Shown: piece after piece, positions 45,501 through 52,203 of the stretch
How positions within the stretch are numbered: position 1 is the first letter of the stretch
How the letters are laid out: each line of letters starts with the position of its first letter
Origin: an uncultured Eubacteriales bacterium
GTDB taxonomy: Bacteria; Bacillota; Clostridia; Oscillospirales; Acutalibacteraceae
Direction of reading: 5' to 3'
DNA length: 64,000 nt
NCBI GenBank assembly: GCA_934511365.1
Contig: CAKSWC010000003.1
Coordinates: forward strand, 62,001 to 126,000
Position numbers and translations under genes: made by a program
The notes under the pieces: model-generated
Database searches by the model: none
Seen by the model: only the letters and a program-made list of their open reading frames with translations
What the model was told of the DNA's origin: nothing

Positions 45501-45976
45501 CGTCCGTTCAAAGAAAGGTCACCAAAAGTAATGCTGCGATGTGTTTCATAAAGCTTGAGGATTTGACGGGTACGATAGAATGCGTTGTTTTTTCAAAGCT
45601 ATATACGGAAAAAGCAATTCTTGTTCAGGACGGAAATGTTATTTTAATCCGTGGGCGACTCAGTTTGCGTGAGGACAGAGAGGTCTCTGTGGTTTGCGAT
45701 AGCATTGAACCGAACCCCAAAAACATTATGCAGAGCGAAGACGCACCAAAAAAGAAAAAGAGGTCCGGTGTTTTCATCCGCGTTAAGGATAAGGACGATG
45801 AACGGCTCAAAAAACTTGAAACGCTGAAAAGAATCTTTCCTGGTGCATTTCCTGTGTATTGCTATTTTGAAAGCATCGGAAAATATGAACACTACGGTGC
45901 ACTTGATTTTTCAGAACCGGTCAACGACGAACTTGAATTTGTTTTTGGAGAAGATAACATTGCTGTCAGAAAATAA
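42503..45976 (+). CDS. dnaE: DNA polymerase III subunit alpha (DnaE)
   Basis: 1157 residues. The N-terminal PHP domain is FTHLHLHTEYSLLDGACRI and ITDHGVMYG. The polymerase core has PGRGSGAASLAAYCIGI, the catalytic aspartates in SMPDFDVDFCY and the third in MDFLGLRTLTV. Helix-hairpin-helix and OB-fold regions follow (VSGYLSGHPMEKY-type segment; CFIKLEDLTGTIECVVF). In Firmicutes DnaE works beside PolC in replication. The start is a TTG at 42503: AAAGGCGGGGAG precedes it and homology starts there. The ATG at 42485 touches the hairpin and lacks an RBS. Confidence 0.94.
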   Translation: MAFTHLHLHTEYSLLDGACRIGELIDAVKAKGQTAAAITDHGVMYGVIDFYKAAKEAGIKPIIGCECYVAARTRFDKVHGLDNERYHLILLCKNETGYKNLIEMVSKSWTEGFYTKPRIDHDLLEKHHEGLIALSACLAGEIPRALSRGDYEGAKSTALWYNDVFGQGNYYIEIQNHGLREELLIFNDLIRLSKETGIPLVATNDTHYIEKEDSAVQQVLICIQTNHIVGEETGLEFKTQEFYLKSENEMREVFSAVPEALENTQVIADMCNLEFEFGKTKLPHFEVPNQMDHFEYFKRQCFYGLYTHFGDDPPQEYVDRLNYELSVINKMGYVDYYLIVNDFIQYAKSKKIPVGPGRGSGAASLAAYCIGITGIDPMKYNLLFERFLNPERVSMPDFDVDFCYVRRQEVIDYVIRKYGYDHVAQIVTFGTLAARAAIRDVGRVLGLPYPTVDSVAKQIPNELKITINHALKISPELKALYESNEETKELIDMARRVEGMPRHASTHAAGVVITRDKVSSYVPLAVNDESVVTQFTMTNLEALGLLKMDFLGLRTLTVIDDTIKMIRKRKPDFSAEKIDINDKATYEMLSSGKTDGVFQFESAGMRSVLTRLKPQSLEDLIAVISLYRPGPADSIDTYINNRHHPEQTVYKCEQVKDILSVTYGCMVYQEQVMQICRKVAGYSYGRADLVRRAMSKKKLDVMAKERENFVHGLKDENGNVLCCGAVANGIDEKTANELFDEMSNFAKYAFNKAHAAAYAFVSYQTAYLKCHYPCELLAATLTSVLDSTGKISAYIEECSHLSIKVLPPHVNESAEGFSVSDGAIRFGLLAVKNLGKGFIRTITEKRRNSPYKSFDEFCRRVYGKDFNRRAVESLIKCGALDGLGLNRHQMIHILPTVITQLDDDKRKNIEGQIGFFDVDSSFAESEQFYAPKMEEFDYETLLEYEKEVTGLYLSGHPMEKYKELSKIIGTDRISEIIASAGEYSSKYKDNTPVLLLGSIASVQRKVTKSNAAMCFIKLEDLTGTIECVVFSKLYTEKAILVQDGNVILIRGRLSLREDREVSVVCDSIEPNPKNIMQSEDAPKKKKRSGVFIRVKDKDDERLKKLETLKRIFPGAFPVYCYFESIGKYEHYGALDFSEPVNDELEFVFGEDNIAVRK

Positions 45977-45999
45977 GCTTTAATTGGATATCCAAATTC

Positions 46000-46027
46000 T
46001 TGACAAATTTTGACAATGGTGTATAAT
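46000..46027 (+). promoter_or_regulatory. Promoter of pfkA
   Basis: Perfect TTGACA (46000-46005), a 16-base spacer, perfect TATAAT (46022-46027). Confidence 0.75.
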
Positions 46028-46033
46028 ATCTTT

Positions 46034-46234
46034 AAATATTTTTGATTAGATCAGCAAAACTATGTTTTGTTTTGCTGAATTCAGTGCGAAAAATCTCAAT
46101 AGGCAGAATCATATGTCCCTCAGGATTTGTTAAAGCTTGATTTTTTGAGATGGACAAAACTATCATCACGCCTTGTCCGGCTACAGCAAGGGTTAACCGT
46201 GATTATTTATGTAACATTTGTGGCCGGAAAGGCT
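46034..46234 (+). promoter_or_regulatory. About 200-base structured leader of pfkA
   Basis: Three possible stems are visible: CAGCAAAAC/GTTTTGCTG near 46052-46079, ATCTCAA/TTGAGAT near 46093-46152, and GGACAA/TTGTCC near 46152-46178. I recognise no known riboswitch class, and there is no obvious terminator. A regulatory RNA role is inferred only from the length and structure. Confidence 0.35.
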
Positions 46235-47212
46235 ATGGTAACTAAAATGATGAAAACAATCGGTGTATTAACCAGCGGCGGAGACGCGCCCGGAATGAAC
46301 GCTGCAATCAGAGCTGTTGTCCGCGCAGGCTGCGAGCTTGGAATGAAAGTTTACGGTATCAACCGCGGCTATAACGGCCTTATGGAAAATGATATGTATG
46401 AAATGAATCTCCGCACCGTATCGGACATTATCAACCGCGGCGGAACAATTCTTTATTCAGCACGTTCGGATCGTTTTAAAACCGACGAAGGTATGCAGGC
46501 GGCCATTAGAGCTTGCCGCGAAAGGGGCATTGACGGCCTTGTTGTTATCGGTGGCGACGGTTCTTTCCGCGGTGCAAGAGATCTTTCCCTCAAGGGTATC
46601 CCGTGCGTTGCGCTTCCGGGAACGATTGACAACGACATCGGTTGCTGTGACTGCACAATAGGCTATGACACGGCAATGCAGACCATTATGGAAATGGTTG
46701 ACAGAATCAGAGACACAACCGAATCTCATGACCGCTGCGCCGTTGTTGAAGTTATGGGCAGGGGAGCCGGTTATCTTGCTCTAAATGCCGGAATTGCCTG
46801 CGGTGCAACTTCAATCCTTATACCCGAAATTCAGTATGATTTTGAGCGCGACGTCATTAAGAGAATGATGCGCACCCAGAGGAGCGGAAAAGTTCATTTC
46901 ATCATCATGGTTTCGGAAGCCATTGGCGGTGTTGATGAGATGGCGAAGCGCATTCAGAAAGAAACCGGCGTTGAAAGCCGTGCCACCGTTCTCGGCCACG
47001 TTCAGCGCGGCGGCTCACCCACGGCGCGCGACCGTATTCTTGCAAGCCGCATGGGATATCGCGCCGTTCAGCTCCTCAAGGAAGGAATCGGAAACCGCGT
47101 TGTTGCAATTTCAAAGGAAGAAATTGTTGACTATGATATTGTTGAGGCTCTCGGAATGAAAAAGTCCGTTGATCTTGAACTTTACAAGATGGCAATGGAT
47201 ATTTCCATCTGA
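46235..47212 (+). CDS. pfkA: ATP-dependent 6-phosphofructokinase
   Basis: 325 residues from this start. It has GVLTSGGDAPGMNAAIR, VVIGGDGSFRGA (Gly in GGDG indicates ATP rather than diphosphate as donor), the catalytic block PGTIDNDIGCCDCTIGYDTA, and EVMGRGAGYLAL. It phosphorylates fructose 6-phosphate in glycolysis. Starts at 46235, 46247 or 46250 are all possible; GGAAAGG lies just upstream of the first and fits the later ones with a longer spacer. radC follows 41 bases after the stop. Confidence 0.93.
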   Translation: MVTKMMKTIGVLTSGGDAPGMNAAIRAVVRAGCELGMKVYGINRGYNGLMENDMYEMNLRTVSDIINRGGTILYSARSDRFKTDEGMQAAIRACRERGIDGLVVIGGDGSFRGARDLSLKGIPCVALPGTIDNDIGCCDCTIGYDTAMQTIMEMVDRIRDTTESHDRCAVVEVMGRGAGYLALNAGIACGATSILIPEIQYDFERDVIKRMMRTQRSGKVHFIIMVSEAIGGVDEMAKRIQKETGVESRATVLGHVQRGGSPTARDRILASRMGYRAVQLLKEGIGNRVVAISKEEIVDYDIVEALGMKKSVDLELYKMAMDISI

Positions 47213-47253
47213 GTTTTGCAAAACCGAATTTGATGAAAAGTGGGTCTGAATTT

Positions 47254-47976
47254 ATGGCCGAGCAGGAAACCAATATCCATAAAGGTCATCGCCAAAAGGT
47301 TAAAAGACGCTATATTGAAACCGGCCTTGAGGGCATGGCGGATCACAACATCCTTGAGCTGCTTTTGTTCTTCGGAATACCTTATAAGGACACAAATCCT
47401 ATTGCACACGAGCTTATGGAGACGTTCGGAAGCTTTTCCGGCGTACTCAAGGCGAGCATTCCGGAACTTAAAAGCGTTAAGGGTATGACGGAAAACGCCG
47501 CTTGTTTGCTCAACATGATTTTGCCCGTCTATACACGATATTACGCCGACTCAATCGCGGAAAGACCCACACTGCTTTCGGTTGATGAAATGATTAACTA
47601 TATGCGTCCGAAGTTTCTGGACACAAACAATGAACGCGCATATGCAATGTGCTTTGATTGCAATCATTGTCTGATTGCTGTCCGCAAACTTTCCGATGGT
47701 GATGTCAACAGCACGCTTTTTGATATGCGAAAGCTTGCCACAGCCGTTCTTGAAACAAAGGCGGCAGGAGTTGTGCTTGTTCACAATCATCCCAACGGAA
47801 TTGCGCTTCCGTCTGCGGCTGATATTGAGCAGACCAAAAACGCATATGATTTTCTTCAATCACTAAAGGTTACTCTTATGGATCACATCATTCTTTCTCC
47901 GGACGGAGGAAAATGTTCAATGGTATCCACGATAAAATTTGCTCATTTATTTTATGGACTCGATTCATTGGTATAA
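47254..47976 (+). CDS. radC: RadC family JAB-domain protein
   Basis: 240 residues. A helix-hairpin-helix region near the start (MADHNILELLLFFGIPYKDTN) is followed by a C-terminal JAMM metalloprotease-like domain with LVHNHPNGIALPSAADIEQT, the zinc motif HxH...D. Despite the name, a role in repair is not proven. The start at 47254 is preceded by GTGGG 10 bases upstream; 47233 is an alternative without an RBS. It ends 14 bases before nadE. Confidence 0.9.
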   Translation: MAEQETNIHKGHRQKVKRRYIETGLEGMADHNILELLLFFGIPYKDTNPIAHELMETFGSFSGVLKASIPELKSVKGMTENAACLLNMILPVYTRYYADSIAERPTLLSVDEMINYMRPKFLDTNNERAYAMCFDCNHCLIAVRKLSDGDVNSTLFDMRKLATAVLETKAAGVVLVHNHPNGIALPSAADIEQTKNAYDFLQSLKVTLMDHIILSPDGGKCSMVSTIKFAHLFYGLDSLV

Positions 47977-47990
47977 GGTTGGTGACTACT

Positions 47991-48722
47991 GTGTTTAATG
48001 CTGAAAAAGTTAAAAACGACTGTGTGAACTGGATAAGAGATTTTTTTGAGCACAACGGAAAAGGCTGCAATGCCGTTGTTGGAATATCCGGCGGAAAGGA
48101 CAGCTCCGTTGTTGCGGCTCTTTGTGTTGAAGCGCTCGGACGCGACCGCGTTATCGGCGTGCTCATGCCGTGCGGTGTTCAGAGCGATATTGATTGCGCA
48201 AAGCAGCTTGTTTCGCATCTCGGAATCAAGAATTATATAATTAATATCAAGGACGCTGTTGACGGTGTTATAAAAAGCCTTCCGCAGGAGCTTGAGCTGA
48301 CCCAGCAGACAAGAAACAACCTTCCCGCCCGAATCAGAATGGCCACCCTTTATGCAGTCGGCCAGTCCTGCAACGGCCGCGTTGCGAACACCTGCAACCT
48401 CTCTGAGGACTGGGTGGGCTATGCGACACGTTACGGCGACGGAGCAGGTGATTTCGGCCCGATTTCGCACCTGACCGTTACTGAGGTGCGTGCTCTCGGC
48501 CGTGTTCTCGGCGTTCCGGCGAACCTTGTTGAAAAGGTTCCGATTGACGGCCTTTGCGGAAAAACCGATGAGGATAACCTCGGCTTCACCTATGACGTTC
48601 TTGACAAATACATCAGAACCGGCGTCTGCGAGGACGAGGAAACAAGGAAAAAGATTGACAGAATGAACAAAATGAACAAGTTCAAGCTTGAGATGTTCCC
48701 GACCTTTATGCCGGAAGAATAA
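47991..48722 (+). CDS. nadE: NAD(+) synthetase (ammonia-dependent type)
   Basis: 243 residues with no glutaminase domain. The ATP pyrophosphatase loop is VVGISGGKDSSVVAALC. NTCNLSEDWVGYATRYGDGAGDFGP matches the deamido-NAD and substrate loop, and VPIDGLCGKTDEDNLGFTYDVLD follows. It makes NAD from deamido-NAD. The start is a GTG at 47991 with GGTG/AAGG upstream; a GTG at 47982 is the alternative. Confidence 0.92.
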   Translation: MFNAEKVKNDCVNWIRDFFEHNGKGCNAVVGISGGKDSSVVAALCVEALGRDRVIGVLMPCGVQSDIDCAKQLVSHLGIKNYIINIKDAVDGVIKSLPQELELTQQTRNNLPARIRMATLYAVGQSCNGRVANTCNLSEDWVGYATRYGDGAGDFGPISHLTVTEVRALGRVLGVPANLVEKVPIDGLCGKTDEDNLGFTYDVLDKYIRTGVCEDEETRKKIDRMNKMNKFKLEMFPTFMPEE

Positions 48723-48736
48723 TTCTCATACACACT

Positions 48737-48767
48737 GTACCTCACTATTTTGTGGGGCACTTTTCTT
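48737..48767 (+). terminator. Terminator of nadE
   Basis: Stem GTACCTCAC/GTGGGGCAC (48737-48745 with 48752-48760), then TTTTCTTT. Confidence 0.7.
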
Positions 48768-48797
48768 TCCCGTTGGCGAAATATTTTGAAAAAAATA

Positions 48798-48826
48798 TTG
48801 ATTTTTTGAAAAGACTGTGATACACT
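48798..48826 (+). promoter_or_regulatory. Promoter of the candidate small RNA
   Basis: TTGATT (48798-48803), a 17-base spacer, TACACT (48821-48826). Transcription would start at about 48833, exactly where the long inverted-repeat structure begins. Confidence 0.5.
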
Positions 48827-48832
48827 GTATCC

Positions 48833-48994
48833 GGCGCAAAACTTAACAGACTTTCTGAAAAAAGGATCACTTTCGGTGAAAGTGCATCCTCTATAAACCA
48901 TACCTTTTTTCAGAAGATATTGAGTTTGTTTTTGCGCCACAAAAAATGAGATGCATTTTTGCAGTGCGTCTCGTTTGGGGCGCACTTTTTATTT
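48833..48994 (+). ncRNA. Candidate structured small RNA (or leader of the BspA-like gene)
   Basis: A nested inverted repeat folds about 106 bases into one long rod. GGCGCAAAA (48833-48841) pairs with TTTTGCGCC (48930-48938). CTGAAAAAAGG (48855-48865) pairs with CCTTTTTTCAG (48903-48913). The tip is GGATCACTTTC-GGT-GAAAGTGCATCC (48864-48889). It is followed by GAGATGCA/TGCGTCTC (48949-48973) and a terminator-like GTGCG...CGCAC hairpin with TTTTTATTT ending near 48994. No coding frame is evident in this gap of about 300 bases. It resembles no family I can name. It could be an independent RNA or the 5' leader of the gene at 49029, in which case the last hairpin would act as an attenuator. Confidence 0.45.
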
Positions 48995-49028
48995 GCGTGA
49001 AATTAAAAATCGAAAGGAAGAAATTGGA

Positions 49029-52000
49029 ATGAAAAATCGAATTAGAAGAATTATTTCTGTATTGCTTGCGGTTGTAATGGTGCTTTGCGCCGTTCCGGCG
49101 GCAGGATTTGCCGGTCTTGACCTTTCCGGTGTTGCGGATTGGTTTTCAACAACGGCACGGGCGGAAAGTGATGGCTTAACCGAGGGCTATTATACTTATA
49201 CCGTTGAGAACGATGAAGCAACAATTACCGGTTGTGATAAAAGTATCAGCGGTGACGTTGTTATTCCAAGTACTCTCGGCGGTTATCCGGTGGTGGAAAT
49301 TGGCTGGAATTCGTTTGGCGACTGTGTTGGTTTGACAAGCATCACCATCCCGGATAGTGTTGAAACTATATATGATTTGGCATTTATCAGTTGCACAGGT
49401 TTAGTCAGTGTCAAAATGCCGGAAAGCCTGACAAGCATTGGCGAGGCAGCATTTCGTTTTTGTGAAAGCTTGACCGCCATAGAAATTCCAAACAAGGTTA
49501 CAAGAATAGATTCTTACGCTTTTGATGAATGTTCTAGTTTAACCAGCGTTAAGCTTTCTGACAGTGTAACATATATTGGAGGAGCCGCATTCCGACGCTG
49601 CACCAAATTAACAAATGTTATTCTTTCAAGCAGCTTGAAAGAAATTTCAAGAGAATTATTTAATGAATGCGCAAATCTTACAAGTATAACAATACCCGAT
49701 GGTGTAACAAGCATTGGTTGGTGTGCGTTTAATGGCTGCGAAAAGCTGAAAGATGTTAATATTCCTGACAGTGTAATGGAAATTAATTCTGCAGCTTTTG
49801 ATAATACACCATGGTATAATATGTTACCAGACGGAGATGTTTATGTTGGAATGGTGTATTTGCAATATAAAGGAAACATGCCGGAAAACACCGGCATCAA
49901 AATCAAGGAAGGAACAAGGGGCATTGCAGACGGCGCATTTAAAGATTGCACCAATTTGGTAAGCGTAACAATTCCTGACAGCGTAATAAATATCGGCAGT
50001 TCTGCATTCATGAACTGCACCGGCTTGAAAGCTGTGACGATACCTGACAGTGTGACAAACATTGGTTACAATGCATTTTATAACTGCACAGCCTTAACAG
50101 AAGTATTAATTCCAAGTAATGTGGAAAATATTTCTGAATATGCATTCAACGGCTGCATAGGCATTGAAAAAATTGAAGTTTCAAAGGATAATGAAGTTTA
50201 TCACAGCAATGGTAATTGCATTATAAAAACAGAAGAAAAGGAGCTTGTGGCAGGCTGCAAAAACAGTGTTATTCCGGTTGACGGAAGTGTAACAAGCATC
50301 GGCAGTGCATTTGGTGGTTGTACCGGTTTAACAGGCATAAACATACCTGACGGTGTAACAAACATTGGAGAAGGCGCATTTAGAGATTGTAGAGGCTTGT
50401 CAAACATAACAATTCCAGACAGTGTGACAGAAATTGCCTATGGTGCATTTGAAGATTGCACAGGTTTGACAAGTATAACAATTCCTGATAGCGTGACAGG
50501 AATTGGTGATAGCGCATTTGAAGGTTGCACAGGTTTAACAAGTATAACAATTCCTGATAGCGTGACAGAAATTGGTGATAGCGCATTTGAAGGTTGCACA
50601 GGTTTGACAAGTATAACAATTCCAAATAGTGTAACCAATATTAATTGGAACGTATTCAGCGGTTGCACCGGCTTGACAAGCGTAACAATTCCGGACAGCG
50701 TAACGAGCATATGTTATGGTGCATTCAGCGGTTGCACCGGACTTACAAGTATAACAATTCCGGACAGCGTAACGAGTATTGGCAATGATGCGTTTTTCGG
50801 TTGCACCGGTTTAACGGAAATAACAATTCCAAACAGTGTGACAAGTATTGACAGTGATGCATTCCACGGTTGCACCGGCTTGACAAGCATAACAATTCCG
50901 GACAGTGTAACAAGCATCGACAGTTATGCATTCGAGGATTGCACCGGCTTGACAAGCATAACTATTCCGGACAGCGTGACAAGCATCGGTGACGGAGTAT
51001 TCAGATATTGCAGCGGATTGAAAAGCGTAATAATCGGAAACGGTGTAACAGATATGGGCGAAGATGTTTTTGACGATTGCACCGAATTAACAGATTTAGT
51101 AATCGGAAACGGAATCACAAGTATTGAAAACAACGCATTTTCAGGTTTCGCCAACTTAACAAATGTAACGATTGGAAGCAGCGTTGAAAGTATTGGTGAT
51201 TGCGCATTTTGTGATTGCACAAGCTTGAAAAGCATAACACTGCCTGACAGCGTAACAAGCATTGGATACGGTGCATTTGTTAATTGTATTGAACTTGCCA
51301 ATATTGAAATTTCAAAGAATATTTCAGACATTGGAGAAGCTGCTTTTGCAAACTGTATCAATTTGAAAGTTGTAAAGCTTCCCAAAAGTATAAAAACAAT
51401 CGGTGAGTATGCCTTTGGATATTATTATGATGAAGAAAACGATGCCATTGCAAAAGTTTCCGACTTTGTTATTCATGGCTTCACAGGCACCGTTGCCGAA
51501 TCATATGCTAACAAAAACGGTTTTGTTTTTGCTCCTCATACCGAGAAAGAAATCAAGGATGAAAAAACCGGCATTACTATTATCATCCCGGGTACTTACG
51601 GCAAAGACGTTGAATTAAATGTTGTTCCGGTAACTTCCGGAGAAGTTTCCGATGCCTTGAACAGTGAAAAAAGCAACTTCAAAAAATCACTTTTTGATAT
51701 CACGACAACAATAGATGGCGAAGCTGTTCAGCCGGACGGAACCGTGCTTGTGAAAATTCCTCTTCCTGAAGGATACAATCCTGAAAAAACTGTTGTTTAT
51801 CATGTTTCCGATGACGGAAAACTTGAAAAACTTGAAAGCAGTGTTGCAGACGGATATGTGGTTTTTGAAACGACACATTTCAGCTATTATGCAATCGTTG
51901 ATGAAACCGAGCAGAAAGAACCTGAGCAACCGCCGCAACCCGACCCCTCCGCAAATTGCAACCACATCTGCCACAAGGGCGGCATTTCAAAGTTCTTTTA

Positions 52001-52073
52001 TAAGATTGCGCTCTTCTTCTGGAAGCTGTTCAAAACCCACAAATACTGCTCCTGCGGTGCGGCACACTATTAA
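49029..52073 (+). CDS. BspA-like leucine-rich-repeat (LRR_5) surface protein
   Basis: 1014 residues. A signal peptide covers about 1-26 (MKNRIRRIISVLLAVVM...AGFAG). About thirty LRR_5 repeats of 23 residues follow, the consensus unit being FxGCTGLTSITIPDSVTSIGxxA. A beta-rich domain comes next (ITIIIPGTYGKDVELNV; ETTHFSYYAIVDE), then a Pro-rich spacer, and an unusual tail with CNHICHKGG, an aromatic/basic helix (KFFYKIALFFWKLFK) and CSCGAAHY. BspA-type proteins bind host or bacterial surfaces. There is no LPXTG signal, so the tail may be the anchoring device (inference). AAAGGAAG precedes the ATG. It is a single gene with its own terminator. Confidence 0.88.
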   Translation: MKNRIRRIISVLLAVVMVLCAVPAAGFAGLDLSGVADWFSTTARAESDGLTEGYYTYTVENDEATITGCDKSISGDVVIPSTLGGYPVVEIGWNSFGDCVGLTSITIPDSVETIYDLAFISCTGLVSVKMPESLTSIGEAAFRFCESLTAIEIPNKVTRIDSYAFDECSSLTSVKLSDSVTYIGGAAFRRCTKLTNVILSSSLKEISRELFNECANLTSITIPDGVTSIGWCAFNGCEKLKDVNIPDSVMEINSAAFDNTPWYNMLPDGDVYVGMVYLQYKGNMPENTGIKIKEGTRGIADGAFKDCTNLVSVTIPDSVINIGSSAFMNCTGLKAVTIPDSVTNIGYNAFYNCTALTEVLIPSNVENISEYAFNGCIGIEKIEVSKDNEVYHSNGNCIIKTEEKELVAGCKNSVIPVDGSVTSIGSAFGGCTGLTGINIPDGVTNIGEGAFRDCRGLSNITIPDSVTEIAYGAFEDCTGLTSITIPDSVTGIGDSAFEGCTGLTSITIPDSVTEIGDSAFEGCTGLTSITIPNSVTNINWNVFSGCTGLTSVTIPDSVTSICYGAFSGCTGLTSITIPDSVTSIGNDAFFGCTGLTEITIPNSVTSIDSDAFHGCTGLTSITIPDSVTSIDSYAFEDCTGLTSITIPDSVTSIGDGVFRYCSGLKSVIIGNGVTDMGEDVFDDCTELTDLVIGNGITSIENNAFSGFANLTNVTIGSSVESIGDCAFCDCTSLKSITLPDSVTSIGYGAFVNCIELANIEISKNISDIGEAAFANCINLKVVKLPKSIKTIGEYAFGYYYDEENDAIAKVSDFVIHGFTGTVAESYANKNGFVFAPHTEKEIKDEKTGITIIIPGTYGKDVELNVVPVTSGEVSDALNSEKSNFKKSLFDITTTIDGEAVQPDGTVLVKIPLPEGYNPEKTVVYHVSDDGKLEKLESSVADGYVVFETTHFSYYAIVDETEQKEPEQPPQPDPSANCNHICHKGGISKFFYKIALFFWKLFKTHKYCSCGAAHY
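50380..51000 (+). repeat. Near-identical 69-base tandem repeats inside the BspA-like gene
   Basis: Each unit encodes one 23-residue LRR. Neighbouring units share long exact blocks (for example GTATAACAATTCCTGATAGC in consecutive copies). High DNA identity suggests recent expansion and allows slippage or recombination. Confidence 0.85.
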
Positions 52074-52093
52074 TCAAAAAAGCGAAGGCATTC

Positions 52094-52124
52094 AAGCGTG
52101 CGGTTTTTTCCGCACGCTTTTTTT
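52094..52124 (+). terminator. Terminator of the BspA-like gene
   Basis: A perfect 10-bp stem AAGCGTGCGG/CCGCACGCTT with a T6 loop, followed by TTTTT. Confidence 0.9.
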
Positions 52125-52133
52125 AAAACTCTA

Positions 52134-52162
52134 TTGCAATATGTTAAATGATATATTATAAT
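52134..52162 (+). promoter_or_regulatory. Promoter of putP
   Basis: TTGCAA (52134-52139), a 17-base spacer, perfect TATAAT (52157-52162). Confidence 0.7.
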
Positions 52163-52203
52163 TTATAAGTTATTTTTCTGAGAGAAAGGATGTTACAAAA
52201 AAT

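Noticed and set aside
47952..48470. 172-residue open frame antisense to nadE
   Set aside because: It is opposite a gene with clear motifs, has no RBS, and shows no recognisable protein features.
50380..51000. Regular repeats that could suggest a CRISPR array
   Set aside because: Repeats are contiguous 69-base coding units in frame with LRR_5 protein repeats, without spacers.
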